Assembly: GCF_900290195.1 (NCBI RefSeq) | Contig: NZ_OLMF01000004.1 | Coordinates: forward strand, 609,501 to 673,500 | Source: Anaerococcus marasmi | GTDB lineage: Bacteria > Bacillota > Clostridia > Tissierellales > Peptoniphilaceae | Direction of reading: 5' to 3' | DNA length: 64,000 nucleotides | Shown here: one piece after another, positions 53,584 to 63,302 of the stretch | Numbering within the stretch: position 1 is the stretch's first letter | Layout of the letters: the number at the start of each line of letters is the position of its first letter | Notes under the pieces: generated by a model | Told to the model about the DNA's origin: nothing | The model's input: the letters and a program-made list of their open reading frames with translations, nothing else | Databases searched by the model: none | Translations under genes and position numbers: made by a program

Positions 53584-54784
53584 TTTCTCTCTCCTTAAAT
53601 TCTTCTAGTTCGTGACCCATTCTTAAAGCTTTTATTTCTAGATATTTCCTATCTGTTTCGTTTGATTTTATCTCTATAGGACATCTAGACTCTACTTTTA
53701 TTCCGTAATCTTCTAATTGATTTATCTTATCAGGGTTATTTGTCATCAGCTTAACTGATTTTACCCCAAGTCTATCTAGCATTTCTGAAGCGATCTTATA
53801 GTCTCTCATATCTTCAGGAAATCCTAGTTTAAGATTAGCATCCACCGTATCGTAGCCATGTTCTTGAAGCTCGTAGGCCTTAAGCTTGTTAAAGAGTCCT
53901 ATGCCTCTGCCCTCTTGTCTTAGATAAAGAAGTACACCTTCGCCATTTTCTTCTATGTTTCTTAAGGCCTTGTGAAGTTGACTACCACAGTCACATCTTC
54001 TTGAACCTAGTACATCACCTGTTAGGCATTCGGAGTGGATTCTTGTGAGTACTCCGCTCTTTTTGATATCTCCCTTGGTAATTGCTATATGTTCTTTGCC
54101 AGTTTTCCTATCAAGGAATCCATAGGCCTTGAAGCTGCCGTATTCACTAGGAAGGTTAACAGGATTGGTTGATATTACATCTACTTCTAGACTCTTCCTA
54201 TACTCCTTAATCTCACTAACTGTTGTCACCTTTAGATTTAGCTTTTCAGCAAGTTTTAGGAGGTCATCTCCCCTCATCATATGGCCATCATCTGCCATAA
54301 TTTCACAACAAAGTCCTACTTCCTTAAGTCCTGCTAGTCTTAAAAGGTCAACTGTTGCTTCTGTATGACCGTCCCTTTCGAGAACTCCTCCGTCTTTGGC
54401 AACTAGGGGAAATACATGGCCTGGTCTTCTAAAATCACTAGCTTTAGAATCTTCTGCTGCAAGCGCTCTTATTGTATCGGCTCTTTCAAAGGCAGAGATG
54501 CCTGTAGATGTATCTACGTGATCTACTGAAACTGTAAAGGCTGTTTCGTGATTGTCAGTATTTTGGACAACCATAGGATTTAGGGAAAGTCTACTGGCTA
54601 CTTCCTTACCAATAGGAGTACAGATTAAGCCCCTAGCATAGGTTGCCATGATATTTATCATCTCTCCTGTGACATTTTCTCCGGCGCAAATCATATCGCC
54701 TTCATTTTCCCTATCCTCGTCGTCAGTAACTAGGATTATTTCGTTTCTTTTAAGTGCTTCTAGGGCTTCTTTAACTCTATTCAT
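53576..54784 (-). CDS. ribBA: Bifunctional DHBP synthase/GTP cyclohydrolase II
   Basis: 402 residues. The N-half (1-200) is 3,4-dihydroxy-2-butanone-4-phosphate synthase with [16 protein letters not shown] and [25 protein letters not shown]; the C-half (205-402) is GTP cyclohydrolase II with [20 protein letters not shown] (zinc ligands Cys) and [20 protein letters not shown]. The two committed steps of riboflavin synthesis in one protein. It is one base away from ribE. Confidence 0.97.
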   Translation of the reverse strand: MNRVKEALEALKRNEIILVTDDEDRENEGDMICAGENVTGEMINIMATYARGLICTPIGKEVASRLSLNPMVVQNTDNHETAFTVSVDHVDTSTGISAFERADTIRALAAEDSKASDFRRPGHVFPLVAKDGGVLERDGHTEATVDLLRLAGLKEVGLCCEIMADDGHMMRGDDLLKLAEKLNLKVTTVSEIKEYRKSLEVDVISTNPVNLPSEYGSFKAYGFLDRKTGKEHIAITKGDIKKSGVLTRIHSECLTGDVLGSRRCDCGSQLHKALRNIEENGEGVLLYLRQEGRGIGLFNKLKAYELQEHGYDTVDANLKLGFPEDMRDYKIASEMLDRLGVKSVKLMTNNPDKINQLEDYGIKVESRCPIEIKSNETDRKYLEIKALRMGHELEEFKERENA

Positions 54785-55399
54785 CTATAATAGACCCAAA
54801 ATTGAGTCTCTATCCTCCTTTTTTTCGCTTCTATTTAACTTTTCTACTATCCTTGATAGGATATCTGTTTCTAGATTTACTAAATCTCCAACCCTTCTAT
54901 TTTTAAGATTCGTCCTAGAGAGGGTCTCTGGTATGAGGGAGACTTCGAATATATCGCCTTGTTCGTAAGATACTGTAAGAGATATGCCATCAATGGCGAT
55001 AGATCCCTTGTTTACAATGTATCTTCCGATATCCCTCGTAGTTTTAAATCTATAGACATTTTTATTAATTGAAATCAGTCTTCCTACTCCGTCCACATGG
55101 CCTTGGACTATGTGACCGTCTAGTCTATCAGAAAATCTTAGGGCTCTTTCGAGATTGACTTCCTTTCCCAAAAGACTTCTATCAAACTTAGTCTTCTTAA
55201 GAGATTCATTCATTATATCGGCCTTGTAGTAGGAATCCGTCATCTCAGTAACTGTAAGGCATACTCCGTCAGTCATTATCGAATCTCCTAGCTTTGTATC
55301 TTCTAGGACTTTTTGGCATGAAATTTTAATTTCGACCGTATCGGATTTTTGCTTAAATTCCTTAACTATACCTAACTCTTCAGCTATTCCTGTAAACAT
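54785..55399 (-). CDS. ribE: Riboflavin synthase, alpha subunit
   Basis: 204 residues. Dismutates two lumazines to riboflavin. Two lumazine-binding repeats: MFTGIAEELGIVKEF with SIMTDGVCLTVTEM, then HIVQGHVDGVGRLISI and SIAIDGISLTVSYEQ. End at LGLL. It overlaps ribD by 20 bases. Name note: the same gene is called ribC in some E. coli literature. Confidence 0.95.
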   Translation of the reverse strand: MFTGIAEELGIVKEFKQKSDTVEIKISCQKVLEDTKLGDSIMTDGVCLTVTEMTDSYYKADIMNESLKKTKFDRSLLGKEVNLERALRFSDRLDGHIVQGHVDGVGRLISINKNVYRFKTTRDIGRYIVNKGSIAIDGISLTVSYEQGDIFEVSLIPETLSRTNLKNRRVGDLVNLETDILSRIVEKLNRSEKKEDRDSILGLL

Positions 55400-56453
55400 T
55401 ATTTACCTCAAACATTACATCAGATCCAAATCTTTTGATTTCATCAATGGAAAATCTCTTGGCATCTTTTATGGCCTTGGCCCCTTCTCCTATAAAGGCA
55501 GATCTTGAATCAAGGCCCGATACTACTATTGGAGCCATAAACTGATAAATTTTATCTACTAGGTCTTCTTCTAGGAAAGAGTTATTTATTATAGACCCTC
55601 CTTCTACAAGAACTGAGCCTATATTTCTCTCGTAGAGTTTTTCCAATAAGTCCTTAAGATCAACTCTGCCCTCTTTTTCCTTACATCTTATAATTTCTGC
55701 ATTTATATCTATATCTTTATCAGAAATTGTTGCAATATAAGTTTTTTTATCAAAATTTTCCTTAAAGACTTCGTAGTTTCTATCTATATCAAGCTTATCA
55801 GAAAGGATAATTCTATAAGGGTTAACTCCCCCTGCAGTCCTTGAAGTAAGCCTTGGATTATCATTTCTTAGGGTGTTTGCTCCAACTAAGATTGCGTCAT
55901 ATTCACTCCTTAGTTTGTGAACATAGGCCCTAGATTCTTCATTAGTAATCCACTTAGAATCAAAAGATCCTGTAGCGATTTTCCCATCCAGGCTTTGAGC
56001 ATATTTTAAAGCTACTAGAGGCCTATTATTTTCCATATTGAAGAAAAACTTTTCATTTAATTTTCTTCCTTCGTCTTCTAAGACTCCAGTAATAACCTCA
56101 ATTCCGGCTTTCTTTAATTTGCTAATACCGTCCACCTTGGGATTGGTATCAAGATTTGCGATAACAACCCTTTTAACTTTCCTTTTTATGACTTCATCGA
56201 CACAGGGTGGATGCTTGCCAAAATGGGAACATGGCTCGAGATTTACTATCAGAGTAGCTCCTTCTGCGCTTTCCTTAAGATTATTAAAGCAATCGATTTC
56301 TGCATGGTCATCGGTATAGCTTTTGTGATAGCCCTTAGCTATTATATCTCCATTTTTAATAAGAATTGCTCCAACCATAGGATTGGTCAAAACCTTTCCA
56401 GCACCCTTTCGGGCTAGGTCGAAACATTCTCTCATCAAGTTATCATAATTCAT
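55380..56453 (-). CDS. ribD: Bifunctional pyrimidine deaminase/reductase
   Basis: 357 residues. Deaminase domain (1-145) with the zinc site HAEIDCFNNL and EPCSHFGKHPPCVDEVI; reductase domain (147-357) with ALKYAQSLDGKIATGSFDSK, VGANTLRNDNPRLTSR and VLVEGGSIINNSF. First gene of the ribD-ribE-ribBA-ribH operon, under the FMN riboswitch. Start at 56453 with GGAG upstream. Confidence 0.96.
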   Translation of the reverse strand: MNYDNLMRECFDLARKGAGKVLTNPMVGAILIKNGDIIAKGYHKSYTDDHAEIDCFNNLKESAEGATLIVNLEPCSHFGKHPPCVDEVIKRKVKRVVIANLDTNPKVDGISKLKKAGIEVITGVLEDEGRKLNEKFFFNMENNRPLVALKYAQSLDGKIATGSFDSKWITNEESRAYVHKLRSEYDAILVGANTLRNDNPRLTSRTAGGVNPYRIILSDKLDIDRNYEVFKENFDKKTYIATISDKDIDINAEIIRCKEKEGRVDLKDLLEKLYERNIGSVLVEGGSIINNSFLEEDLVDKIYQFMAPIVVSGLDSRSAFIGEGAKAIKDAKRFSIDEIKRFGSDVMFEVNNVYRNS

Positions 56454-56472
56454 TTCTTCTCCTTTTGGAGAC

Positions 56473-56496
56473 TAAAAAAGTCCCCTTTCAGGGACT
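56473..56496 (-). terminator. Riboswitch-linked terminator before ribD
   Basis: Minus strand AAGTCCC-TGAAA-GGGGACTT followed by six T. It lies between the FMN aptamer and ribD, so it is likely the expression platform. Confidence 0.9.
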
Positions 56497-56535
56497 TCGA
56501 ATTTATAAGTATGCAAAATGAGCATAGAAAAACTC

Positions 56536-56637
56536 TTCTTTCATCCAGACTATACTGTCGGTATCGGAATTTCACCGATTCGGCTTACGCTCGCAGACTT
56601 TACTGCCGGTGGAGACTTGCACTCCGCCCTGAAGATT
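56536..56637 (-). promoter_or_regulatory. FMN riboswitch (RFN element)
   Basis: Minus strand landmarks: CTTCAGGGCGGAGTGCAAGT, CCCACCGGCAGTAAA-like TCTCCACCGGCAGTAAAG, GCGAGCGTAAGCCGAATCGG, TGAAATTCCGATACCGACAG and AGTCTGGATG. Controls the riboflavin operon. Confidence 0.97.
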
Positions 56638-56660
56638 AAATTTATTATTAACTTAATATA

Positions 56661-56689
56661 AGTATAAGCTATTGTAGAAGTTTTGTCAA
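56661..56689 (-). promoter_or_regulatory. Promoter of the riboflavin operon
   Basis: Minus strand TTGACA (56684-56689), 17-base spacer, TATACT (56661-56666); starts just before the FMN aptamer. Confidence 0.82.
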
Positions 56690-56814
56690 GACTTTTTTGA
56701 ATTTTTATGTAATATTTTAGGAAAACTTGTATTTTTAAATGTTTTACACCTAATAATTTCTAAAGTTATAATCCAGTCCTTATTTTTTACTTTAGAAAAA
56801 TTCCTAGAAGCCCA

Positions 56815-56838
56815 ATAAAAAAGAAGCCGAAGCTTCTT
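56815..56838 (-). terminator. Terminator of rpsU
   Basis: Minus strand AAGAAGC-TTCG-GCTTCTT with TTTT after it. Confidence 0.85.
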
Positions 56839-56844
56839 AAATTA

Positions 56845-57027
56845 TTATCTTTTTTTTCTGTTTTTTCTCTTAGCAGCGTCATTTTTCTTTTTTCTTATAA
56901 CGCTTGGTTTTTCGTAGTGCTCTCTTCTTCTGTATTCAGAAAGTACACCGGATCTTGCGCATTGTCTTTTGAATCTTTTGATTGCACTATCGATTGATTC
57001 GTTTTCTCCAACTCTGATCTCTGTCAT
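56845..57027 (-). CDS. rpsU: Ribosomal protein S21
   Basis: 60 residues: [20 protein letters not shown], then [20 protein letters not shown] and a Lys/Arg-rich tail. Full length for the family. ATG 57027 is preceded by GGGGGGA. It follows the HIT gene after 36 bases, probably one transcript. Confidence 0.97.
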   Translation of the reverse strand: MTEIRVGENESIDSAIKRFKRQCARSGVLSEYRRREHYEKPSVIRKKKNDAAKRKNRKKR

Positions 57028-57063
57028 CTTCTATCCCCCCTCTCGTATTCGCACTAACTTCCA

Positions 57064-57405
57064 TCAACCTGGTGGCCACTTAAATCCTCTGCCTCCAAGT
57101 ACATGGAAATGCAAATGAGGCACGCTTTGTCCCCCATCTTCACCGACATTACTTACAACTCTATAGCCGTTTTCATCAAGGCCTTTCTCGCTAGCTATCT
57201 TTTTAATACTAGCAAAGATTCGGCTTATGATTTGGCTATCAGCTTCATCTAATGTAGCTATGCTTTGAATGTGCTTTTTTGGTATTACAAGAAAATGGAT
57301 AGGTGCTTGTGGATCTAAATCGTTAAATGCAATAACATCACTATCTTCATAGATTATATCTGAAGGAATTTCCTTATCTATAATCTTACAAAATACACAA
57401 TCCAT
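57064..57405 (-). CDS. HIT-family nucleotide-binding protein
   Basis: 113 residues, HINT-type. It begins CVFCKIIDKEIPSDIIYEDSD and carries GGQSVPHLHFHVLGGRGF with the histidine triad, plus the FNDLDPQAPIHFLVIPKKHI strand. Such proteins hydrolyse adenosine phosphoramidates; the exact substrate is unknown. The C-terminus KWPPG is normal. Start ATG 57405, ribosome site GGGG. Confidence 0.94.
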   Translation of the reverse strand: MDCVFCKIIDKEIPSDIIYEDSDVIAFNDLDPQAPIHFLVIPKKHIQSIATLDEADSQIISRIFASIKKIASEKGLDENGYRVVSNVGEDGGQSVPHLHFHVLGGRGFKWPPG

Positions 57406-57479
57406 ACTTCACCCCCATTAGTATATATTCTACCACAAGAAAAAAAGTGAGTCAATAAAATATGTTCATAAATACTAAT

Positions 57480-57500
57480 CTTTTATTAGACTAATAAAAG
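57480..57500. promoter_or_regulatory. Perfect palindrome before the NmrA-like gene
   Basis: CTTTTATTAG-A-CTAATAAAAG, 10 + 1 + 10 bases, 40 bases before the start codon. It looks like an operator for a dimeric regulator (such as MarR/HxlR), but no regulator gene is adjacent. The lack of a T run argues against a terminator. Confidence 0.5.
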
Positions 57501-57539
57501 GGTAGATATATAGTGAACTAGAAAAAGAAAGGATTATTA

Positions 57540-58211
57540 ATGAAAATTTTAATTTTAGGCTCCAATGGTGGAGTTGCTTCTAAGATTAGTCAAATATTAA
57601 AGGATAATAAAGCAGATTTTACAGCAAGTGTAAGAGATGAAAATAAGCTAGATGATTTAAAAAATCAAGGAATGGATGTTAAATTAATCGATGTAGTCAA
57701 GGATTCTATTGATGATTTGGCTAAAAGCTTTGAAGGCTATGATAAGATATTATTTTCTGTAGGAGCTGGTGGCAAGGGCGGAGCTGAGAATACAGTAAGT
57801 GTTGATTTAGATGGAGCCGTTAAGACTATGATTGCAGCAAAAAAGGCTGGCGTTAATCAATATTATATGATCTCTACTTGGGATTCTTCTAGAGAAGCAG
57901 TGGATAATCCTAAAGATCCAATCAAAACCTACACAATTTGCAAACACTATGCAGATTTATATTTGACTGAGCTTTCAGGATTAACCTATACAATAATTCA
58001 TCCATCAACTTTAAACGATGATGAAGGCAAGGGAAGTATAGAAATAACCGATACTCACTCAACTTCAGTTGCAGTTAATCAGTCTATATCTCGCAGTGAT
58101 GTAGCAAGTTTTGTATCTAAGCTCCTACTAACTGATAGCTTCAAAAACCAATCAATTCAAATTGCATCAGGTAATACTGATATAGATGAAGCTATAAAAA
58201 ACATAAAATAA
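57540..58211 (+). CDS. NAD(P)-binding NmrA/SDR-like protein
   Basis: 223 residues. Rossmann start KILILGSNGGVASKISQILK, then TASVRDENKLDDLKN, ILFSVGAGG and YYMISTWDSS; the YxxxK-like SYTICKHYAD (YTICK) resembles the extended SDR group (YwnB-like). Usually an NAD(P)H sensor or reductase, often redox-stress-induced. Ribosome site AAAGGA; the palindrome upstream may control it. Single gene with terminator shared with mtaB. Confidence 0.86.
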   Translation: MKILILGSNGGVASKISQILKDNKADFTASVRDENKLDDLKNQGMDVKLIDVVKDSIDDLAKSFEGYDKILFSVGAGGKGGAENTVSVDLDGAVKTMIAAKKAGVNQYYMISTWDSSREAVDNPKDPIKTYTICKHYADLYLTELSGLTYTIIHPSTLNDDEGKGSIEITDTHSTSVAVNQSISRSDVASFVSKLLLTDSFKNQSIQIASGNTDIDEAIKNIK

Positions 58212-58230
58212 AAAGGCTTAGCACAATTAT

Positions 58231-58276
58231 AAAAACATCGCTTATATCTTATAATTTAAGAAAAGCGATGTTTTTT
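58231..58276. terminator. Bidirectional terminator between NmrA-like gene and mtaB
   Basis: AAAAACATCGCTT ... AAGCGATGTTTTTT; the inner part can pair further (TATA..TATA). Confidence 0.88.
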
Positions 58277-58290
58277 CTAATGCATAGCCT

Positions 58291-59586
58291 TTATACGAGC
58301 TTACCGACTAGTTCATCATTTTTGATTTCGGTAATTAAGACATCTCTTATTTCATTATCAGCAATATTATCTTCTACATTTACTCTCAGATAGTTTGTAG
58401 AATATCCTGACTTAAAGCCATCCATATCGGACTTACTTTCAAATAATACAGACAAGGTCTTACCTATCTGGTTTTTTAGGAAGTTCAATCTATTTACTTC
58501 CTCTATTGCTTCTAACTCTTTAAGTCTTTCTTTTTTGATATTGCCATTTACTTCTGGACTCATTGAAGCTGCCTTTGTTCCATCTCTTTTTGAATATTTA
58601 AATAGATGGGTCTTGGCAAATTTAATTTCCTTGACGAAGTCTTTGGTATCTTCATGGTTTTTTTCTGTTTCTGTTGGAAATCCTACTATTATATCCGTAG
58701 TAAGTCCCGCATTAGGGAAGACTTCTCTTATTAGATCTACCTTTTCTTTAAAGATCTTAGTATCATACTTCCTATTCATCGCCTTTAGAATCTCATCTGA
58801 TCCTGATTGGAGGGATAGGTGAAAGTGATCGCAAGCCTTTTCTGTCGCCTTCATTCTTTCTAGGAAATCTCTTGTAATATGCCTTGGCTCCATAGAAGAT
58901 AGCCTAATTCTTTCGATTCCTTCTGTCTTTGAGACTTCTTCTATGACATCTATTAGGCGTATCCCTTCTCTTAAATCTTTGCCGTAACTTGCAACGTGGA
59001 TTCCAGTGAGGACTATTTCCTTGTAGCCATTTTGAGCAAGTCTTCTTGCTTCTTTCTTGATTGAATCCATATCTCTACTAGAAATATTGCCTCTGGCATA
59101 GGGTATTAGGCAATAGGAGCAATACATATTGCAGCCATCTTGGATTTTCATATAGGCACGGGTCATGGCCTCTTGGTTAGATATCTCAAGCTCTTCAATA
59201 GTTTTTGTCTCGCTAAAGGATAGGACCTTGTCGATTGCCTTTTTATTTTGGAGGACATTTTCGCAAAGATCTACCACTTCTTCCTTATTTCTTGAGCCTA
59301 ATACTACATCTACTCCCTCTATTGCTGCTACTTCCTCTGGTTTTACTTGGGAATAGCAGCCCATTACAGCAATTACTGCTTCCGGATTATCTCTCCTTGC
59401 CCTTGATATCATCTGTCTAGACTTCCTATCGCTCATATTTGTAACGGTGCAGGTGTTTATTACATAGATATCTGCGTTATTTGGTTTTTTTTCATAGCCT
59501 CTAGATTGAAAGATTTCTTCTACGGCTTCAGATTCATACTGGTTAACCTTACAACCTAGGGTTATTATGTTGAATGTGTTTTTCAT
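58291..59586 (-). CDS. mtaB: tRNA-t6A37 methylthiotransferase MtaB
   Basis: 431 residues. N-terminal UPF0004 domain (FNIITLGCKVNQYESEAV, NTCTVTNMSDRKSRQM, AVMGCYSQVKPEEV), radical-SAM core with MKIQDGCNMYCSYCLIPYAR and FHLSLQSGSDEILKAMNRKY, and a TRAM-like end. Adds a methylthio group to t6A37 of tRNA. Its ATG overlaps the dnaJ stop by one base, so it is the last gene of the hrcA-grpE-dnaK-dnaJ operon. Confidence 0.95.
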   Translation of the reverse strand: MKNTFNIITLGCKVNQYESEAVEEIFQSRGYEKKPNNADIYVINTCTVTNMSDRKSRQMISRARRDNPEAVIAVMGCYSQVKPEEVAAIEGVDVVLGSRNKEEVVDLCENVLQNKKAIDKVLSFSETKTIEELEISNQEAMTRAYMKIQDGCNMYCSYCLIPYARGNISSRDMDSIKKEARRLAQNGYKEIVLTGIHVASYGKDLREGIRLIDVIEEVSKTEGIERIRLSSMEPRHITRDFLERMKATEKACDHFHLSLQSGSDEILKAMNRKYDTKIFKEKVDLIREVFPNAGLTTDIIVGFPTETEKNHEDTKDFVKEIKFAKTHLFKYSKRDGTKAASMSPEVNGNIKKERLKELEAIEEVNRLNFLKNQIGKTLSVLFESKSDMDGFKSGYSTNYLRVNVEDNIADNEIRDVLITEIKNDELVGKLV

Positions 59587-60704
59587 TAATCAAAAAAGTC
59601 CTTTAATTTATCAAAGAAGGATTTCTCTTCCTTAACCTCTTCTCCGCTAACATTGGCATAGGCTTCTAGGGCCTTTCTTTGTTCCTTGTTTAGCTTCTTA
59701 GGAGTTATAACTTTGACAAAGAAATAGAGATTACCATTTCTTCCTCTTCTCTTATCATGGATTCCTTCGCCTTTTAATTTAAACTTAGTTCCAGTTTGAG
59801 TTCCTGCTGGAATTTCGTAGCTTTTGGTTGATTTAAGGGTAGGGATCTGGATCTCTCCTCCAAGAGCTGCAGTGGTAAAGCTTATAGGCATCTCATAGAA
59901 GATATCGAGTCCATCTCTTTTAAATATTTCATGCTCAGCTACCTTAAGCACTAGATAAAGATCTCCGTAAGGACCGCCATTTTCTCCTACATGACCCTTG
60001 CCAGATACTCTTATTACATTGTTATCTTCAACTCCTGCAGGAATATCTACCTTGACCTTTTCAGACTTAAATTCCTTACCAGTTCCTTTACAGTTCTTGC
60101 AAGGCTCTTCTATAACTTGGCCATCTCCTCCACATTTATCGCATGTAACAGTCCTTGACATAGTTCCAAAAGCTGTTTGGCTAACTTGGTTAACCACTCC
60201 CCTACCATTACACTTATCACAAGTGTGGACCTTGCTTGGGTCTTCGCTTTTTTCTCCATGACATACATGGCAGGTTACTTCATGCCTTACTTGGATCTCC
60301 TTGCTAACACCAAAGGCCGATTCTTGGAAAGTTAGGTTTACTACTTGCTGTATATCAGCTCCCTTGATTGGTCTATTGGCAGATCTCGCATTTGAGAAGC
60401 CTCCGCCAAATAAATCTCCAAACAAGTCTCCAAATATATCTTCAAATCCACCTTGAGAAAAACCAGAAAATCCACCTTGGCCACCCTCGAAGGCGCTTGA
60501 TCCAAACCTATCGTACTGACTTCTCTTCTCTTCATCAGAGAGGATTTCGTAGGCAAGTGTTGCTTCCTTAAACTTTTCGGCTGCCTCTTCGTTATCTGGG
60601 TTTAGGTCTGGATGGTATTTCTTAGCAAGTTTTCTATATTCTCTTTTTATTTCACTTTGGCCTGCGGTCTTCTCTACCCCAAGCACTTCATAAGGGTCTC
60701 TCAT
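59586..60704 (-). CDS. dnaJ: Chaperone DnaJ (Hsp40)
   Basis: 372 residues. J domain (2-66) with [16 protein letters not shown] (HPD), Gly/Phe-rich part (75-110), four zinc CxxCxGxG-type repeats (about 140-205: [32 protein letters not shown]) and the C-terminal substrate-binding part. Co-chaperone of DnaK. Separated from dnaK by 219 bases that contain repeat C, so dnaJ may have lower transcription than dnaK. Start after AAGGAG-like context GGAGG. Confidence 0.96.
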   Translation of the reverse strand: MRDPYEVLGVEKTAGQSEIKREYRKLAKKYHPDLNPDNEEAAEKFKEATLAYEILSDEEKRSQYDRFGSSAFEGGQGGFSGFSQGGFEDIFGDLFGDLFGGGFSNARSANRPIKGADIQQVVNLTFQESAFGVSKEIQVRHEVTCHVCHGEKSEDPSKVHTCDKCNGRGVVNQVSQTAFGTMSRTVTCDKCGGDGQVIEEPCKNCKGTGKEFKSEKVKVDIPAGVEDNNVIRVSGKGHVGENGGPYGDLYLVLKVAEHEIFKRDGLDIFYEMPISFTTAALGGEIQIPTLKSTKSYEIPAGTQTGTKFKLKGEGIHDKRRGRNGNLYFFVKVITPKKLNKEQRKALEAYANVSGEEVKEEKSFFDKLKDFFD

Positions 60705-60723
60705 TTATCCTCCATCCACTAAA

Positions 60724-60876
60724 AAAGGAGCTGTTGCAATATGAATCCTATCGTCCATCATTAGAGGCTTCTGAGAAAGTCGGTCGATCTGCCTATAATT
60801 CATAGGCTTTAGACAGACTCTCTCAAGCTTCTTCTAAATTTCGGGACGATTATTCATTCTGCAACATCCCCTCTAC
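60724..60876. repeat. Long-hairpin element, copy C, inside the dnaK-dnaJ gap
   Basis: Minus-strand reading: AGGGGATGTTGCAGAATGAA at the 5' side and, at the 3' side, ATTCATATTGCAACAGCTCC followed by TTTTTT. Arms carry ATCGTCC...TTAGAAG; inside there are GAGAAAGTC-type pairing and a perfect GCCTAT/ATAGGC hairpin. The T run after the closing stem resembles a giant terminator or attenuator of dnaJ. Confidence 0.82.
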
Positions 60877-60923
60877 TATTTTTCTTTAATTATACTCTTT
60901 TGATAATTACTTGCAATCGCAAA

Positions 60924-62741
60924 TTATTCTTCGTCATCATCGATTACTTCGTAATCAGCATCTACTACATCTTCGTCATCATTTCCGCCTTGAGCTTCAC
61001 CGTTTGCTTCGTTTGCCTTATACATAGCTTCACTCATTGAGTAGATTTTTTGAGTCAAAGCTTCTGTTTTGGCCTTGATATCGTCGATGTCATCTGCCTT
61101 GATAGCTTCTTCAAGCTTGTTGATTTCAGCTTCCATCTCTTCTTTTTCGCTACCTTCAAGTTTAGCATCTTCTATTGTTTTTCTTGCTTGGTATACTAGG
61201 TTTTCTGCGTTGTTTTTAGCGTCTATACCTTCTTTTTTCTTCTTATCTTCTTCAGCGAATTGTTCAGCTTCTTTTACTTTTCTATCGATTTCTTCGTCGG
61301 ATAGGTTGGATGAAGATGTGATTGTAATCTTTTGTTCTTTTCCTGAACCTTGATCTTTTGCAGTAACATTTACTATACCGTTGGCATCTATATCGAATGT
61401 TACTTCGATTTGTGGAACTCCACGTCTAGCTGCTGGTATGCCTGTTAGTTGGAATCTACCAAGTGTTGTGTTGTCTGCTGCCATTTCACGTTCACCTTGA
61501 ACTACGTGGATATCAACTTCTGTTTGTCCGTCTGCAGCTGTTGTAAATACTTGTGATTTCTTTGTTGGGATGGTTGTATTTCTTTCAATTAGTTTTGTAG
61601 CTACTCCACCTAGAGTTTCAATTCCTAGTGATAGAGGTGTTACGTCAAGTAGGAGTAGGTCTTTTACTTCACCACTTAATACACCACCTTGGATAGCTGC
61701 TCCTAGAGCAACACATTCGTCAGGGTTGATATCTCTTTGTGGGTCTTTTCCTATTAGGTTTTTAACAAGTTCTTGAACTGCTGGAACTCTTGTAGATCCA
61801 CCAACTAATAGTACTTTTTCAATATCGTTGTGGCCAAGTCCCGCATCCTTAAGAGCATCTTCTACTGGTTTTCTTGTTGCTTCTACTAGATGTTTTGTTA
61901 GCTCATCAAACTTAGCTCTTGATACAGTTTGCTCTAAGTGAACTGGTTGACCATCTACTGCTGTTATAAATGGTAGAGAAACTGTTGTTGATACTGTTGA
62001 TGAAAGTTCCTTCTTAGCCTTTTCTGCAGCATCTTTTAGTCTTTGCATAGCTGTAAGATCTTTTGTTAAGTCAACTCCAGATTCTTTCTTAAATTCGCTT
62101 GCAAGATAATCTACTAGGGCATTGTCGAAGTCATCTCCACCAAGTTTGTTGTTACCTCTTGTTGAAAGTACTTCGAATACTCCATCTCCTACTTCAAGGA
62201 TTGATACGTCGAATGTACCACCACCGAGGTCGTAGACCATAATCTTAGATTGGTCAGTTTCCTTATCCATACCGTAAGCTAGGGCTGCTGCTGTTGGCTC
62301 GTTTATGATTCTGTCAACTTTAAGACCTGCGATTTGTCCAGCATCCTTTGTTGCTTGTCTTTGAGCATCAGTAAAGTAAGCAGGTACTGTGATTACTGCA
62401 TTTGTTACTGTATCATTAAGATAATTTTCAGCATCTGATTTTAGTTTTTGAAGAATCATTGCTGAGATTTCTTCTGGTGTGTATGTTTTACCATCTATTT
62501 CTGGTGTCTTCCAATCAGTTCCCATTTCTCTTTTAACAGATGCTATAGTTCTGTCTGGGTTGGTGATTGCTTGTCTTTTTGCAGTTTCTCCTACAAGTCT
62601 TTCTCCATCTTTTGAGAAAGCTACGATTGATGGGGTTGTTCTATTTCCTTCGCTGTTTGGAATTATAGTAGATGTTCCACCTTCCATTACAGCTACTGCT
62701 GAGTTTGTTGTACCTAAGTCAATTCCTATAATTTTAGCCAT
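60924..62741 (-). CDS. dnaK: Chaperone DnaK (Hsp70)
   Basis: 605 residues. ATPase domain with [51 protein letters not shown] and [15 protein letters not shown]; substrate-binding domain with [20 protein letters not shown]; a long helical lid and an acidic DDEE tail. All nucleotide-binding motifs are intact. It folds and protects proteins with DnaJ and GrpE. It is 9 bases after grpE. Confidence 0.97.
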   Translation of the reverse strand: MAKIIGIDLGTTNSAVAVMEGGTSTIIPNSEGNRTTPSIVAFSKDGERLVGETAKRQAITNPDRTIASVKREMGTDWKTPEIDGKTYTPEEISAMILQKLKSDAENYLNDTVTNAVITVPAYFTDAQRQATKDAGQIAGLKVDRIINEPTAAALAYGMDKETDQSKIMVYDLGGGTFDVSILEVGDGVFEVLSTRGNNKLGGDDFDNALVDYLASEFKKESGVDLTKDLTAMQRLKDAAEKAKKELSSTVSTTVSLPFITAVDGQPVHLEQTVSRAKFDELTKHLVEATRKPVEDALKDAGLGHNDIEKVLLVGGSTRVPAVQELVKNLIGKDPQRDINPDECVALGAAIQGGVLSGEVKDLLLLDVTPLSLGIETLGGVATKLIERNTTIPTKKSQVFTTAADGQTEVDIHVVQGEREMAADNTTLGRFQLTGIPAARRGVPQIEVTFDIDANGIVNVTAKDQGSGKEQKITITSSSNLSDEEIDRKVKEAEQFAEEDKKKKEGIDAKNNAENLVYQARKTIEDAKLEGSEKEEMEAEINKLEEAIKADDIDDIKAKTEALTQKIYSMSEAMYKANEANGEAQGGNDDEDVVDADYEVIDDDEE

Positions 62742-62750
62742 ATTTTCCTC

Positions 62751-63287
62751 CTATTTACTTACCTTAACCATAGCTGGTCTAAGGACTCTGCCGTTTAGTT
62801 TATATCCTTTTTGGAATGTTTCTATTATATGATTTTCTTCTACTTCGTCATTTTCCTCGGCAAGGACTGCTTGATGGATGTTGTGATCAAACTCGCAACC
62901 ATCAGATTCAATTTCTTCTAGACCTTCGTTTTCTAGGACTTTCATAAGTTCCTTCCTAGTCATGATGACACCTTCAACAAAAACATCGTCTTCGTCAGCC
63001 TTTGCCAAAGCCCTATCGAGATTATCTATTACTGGTAGAAGTTTTTCTATAAGTGAGCTTTGGGCAAACTTCTTAAAGTCAGCCTTACTAGCTTCTTCTC
63101 TTTTCTTATAGTTTTCGAAATCGGCTAGAAGTCTTTGATATCTTTCTTGATATTCATTTACTTCATCTGTTTCAGAAGCTTTACCATCTTCTTCATCATC
63201 TACGATTTCAGCCTCTATATAGTCTTCTTCATCTATTTCTTTATCTTCTATATCTAAATTTTCATCTTTTTTCTCTTCATTTGCCAA
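62751..63287 (-). CDS. grpE: Nucleotide exchange factor GrpE
   Basis: 178 residues. An acidic Asp/Glu-rich N-terminal stretch (1-45), a long coiled-coil helix (45-105: RYQRLLADFENYKKREEASK) and the beta-wing domain (IEKLLPVIDNLDRALAKADE, DGCEFDHNIHQAVLAEEND, RVLRPAMVKVSK). Releases ADP from DnaK. Placed between hrcA and dnaK, the usual order. Ribosome site AAGGAAGG. Confidence 0.96.
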   Translation of the reverse strand: MANEEKKDENLDIEDKEIDEEDYIEAEIVDDEEDGKASETDEVNEYQERYQRLLADFENYKKREEASKADFKKFAQSSLIEKLLPVIDNLDRALAKADEDDVFVEGVIMTRKELMKVLENEGLEEIESDGCEFDHNIHQAVLAEENDEVEENHIIETFQKGYKLNGRVLRPAMVKVSK

Positions 63288-63302
63288 GACATTTACCTTC
63301 CT

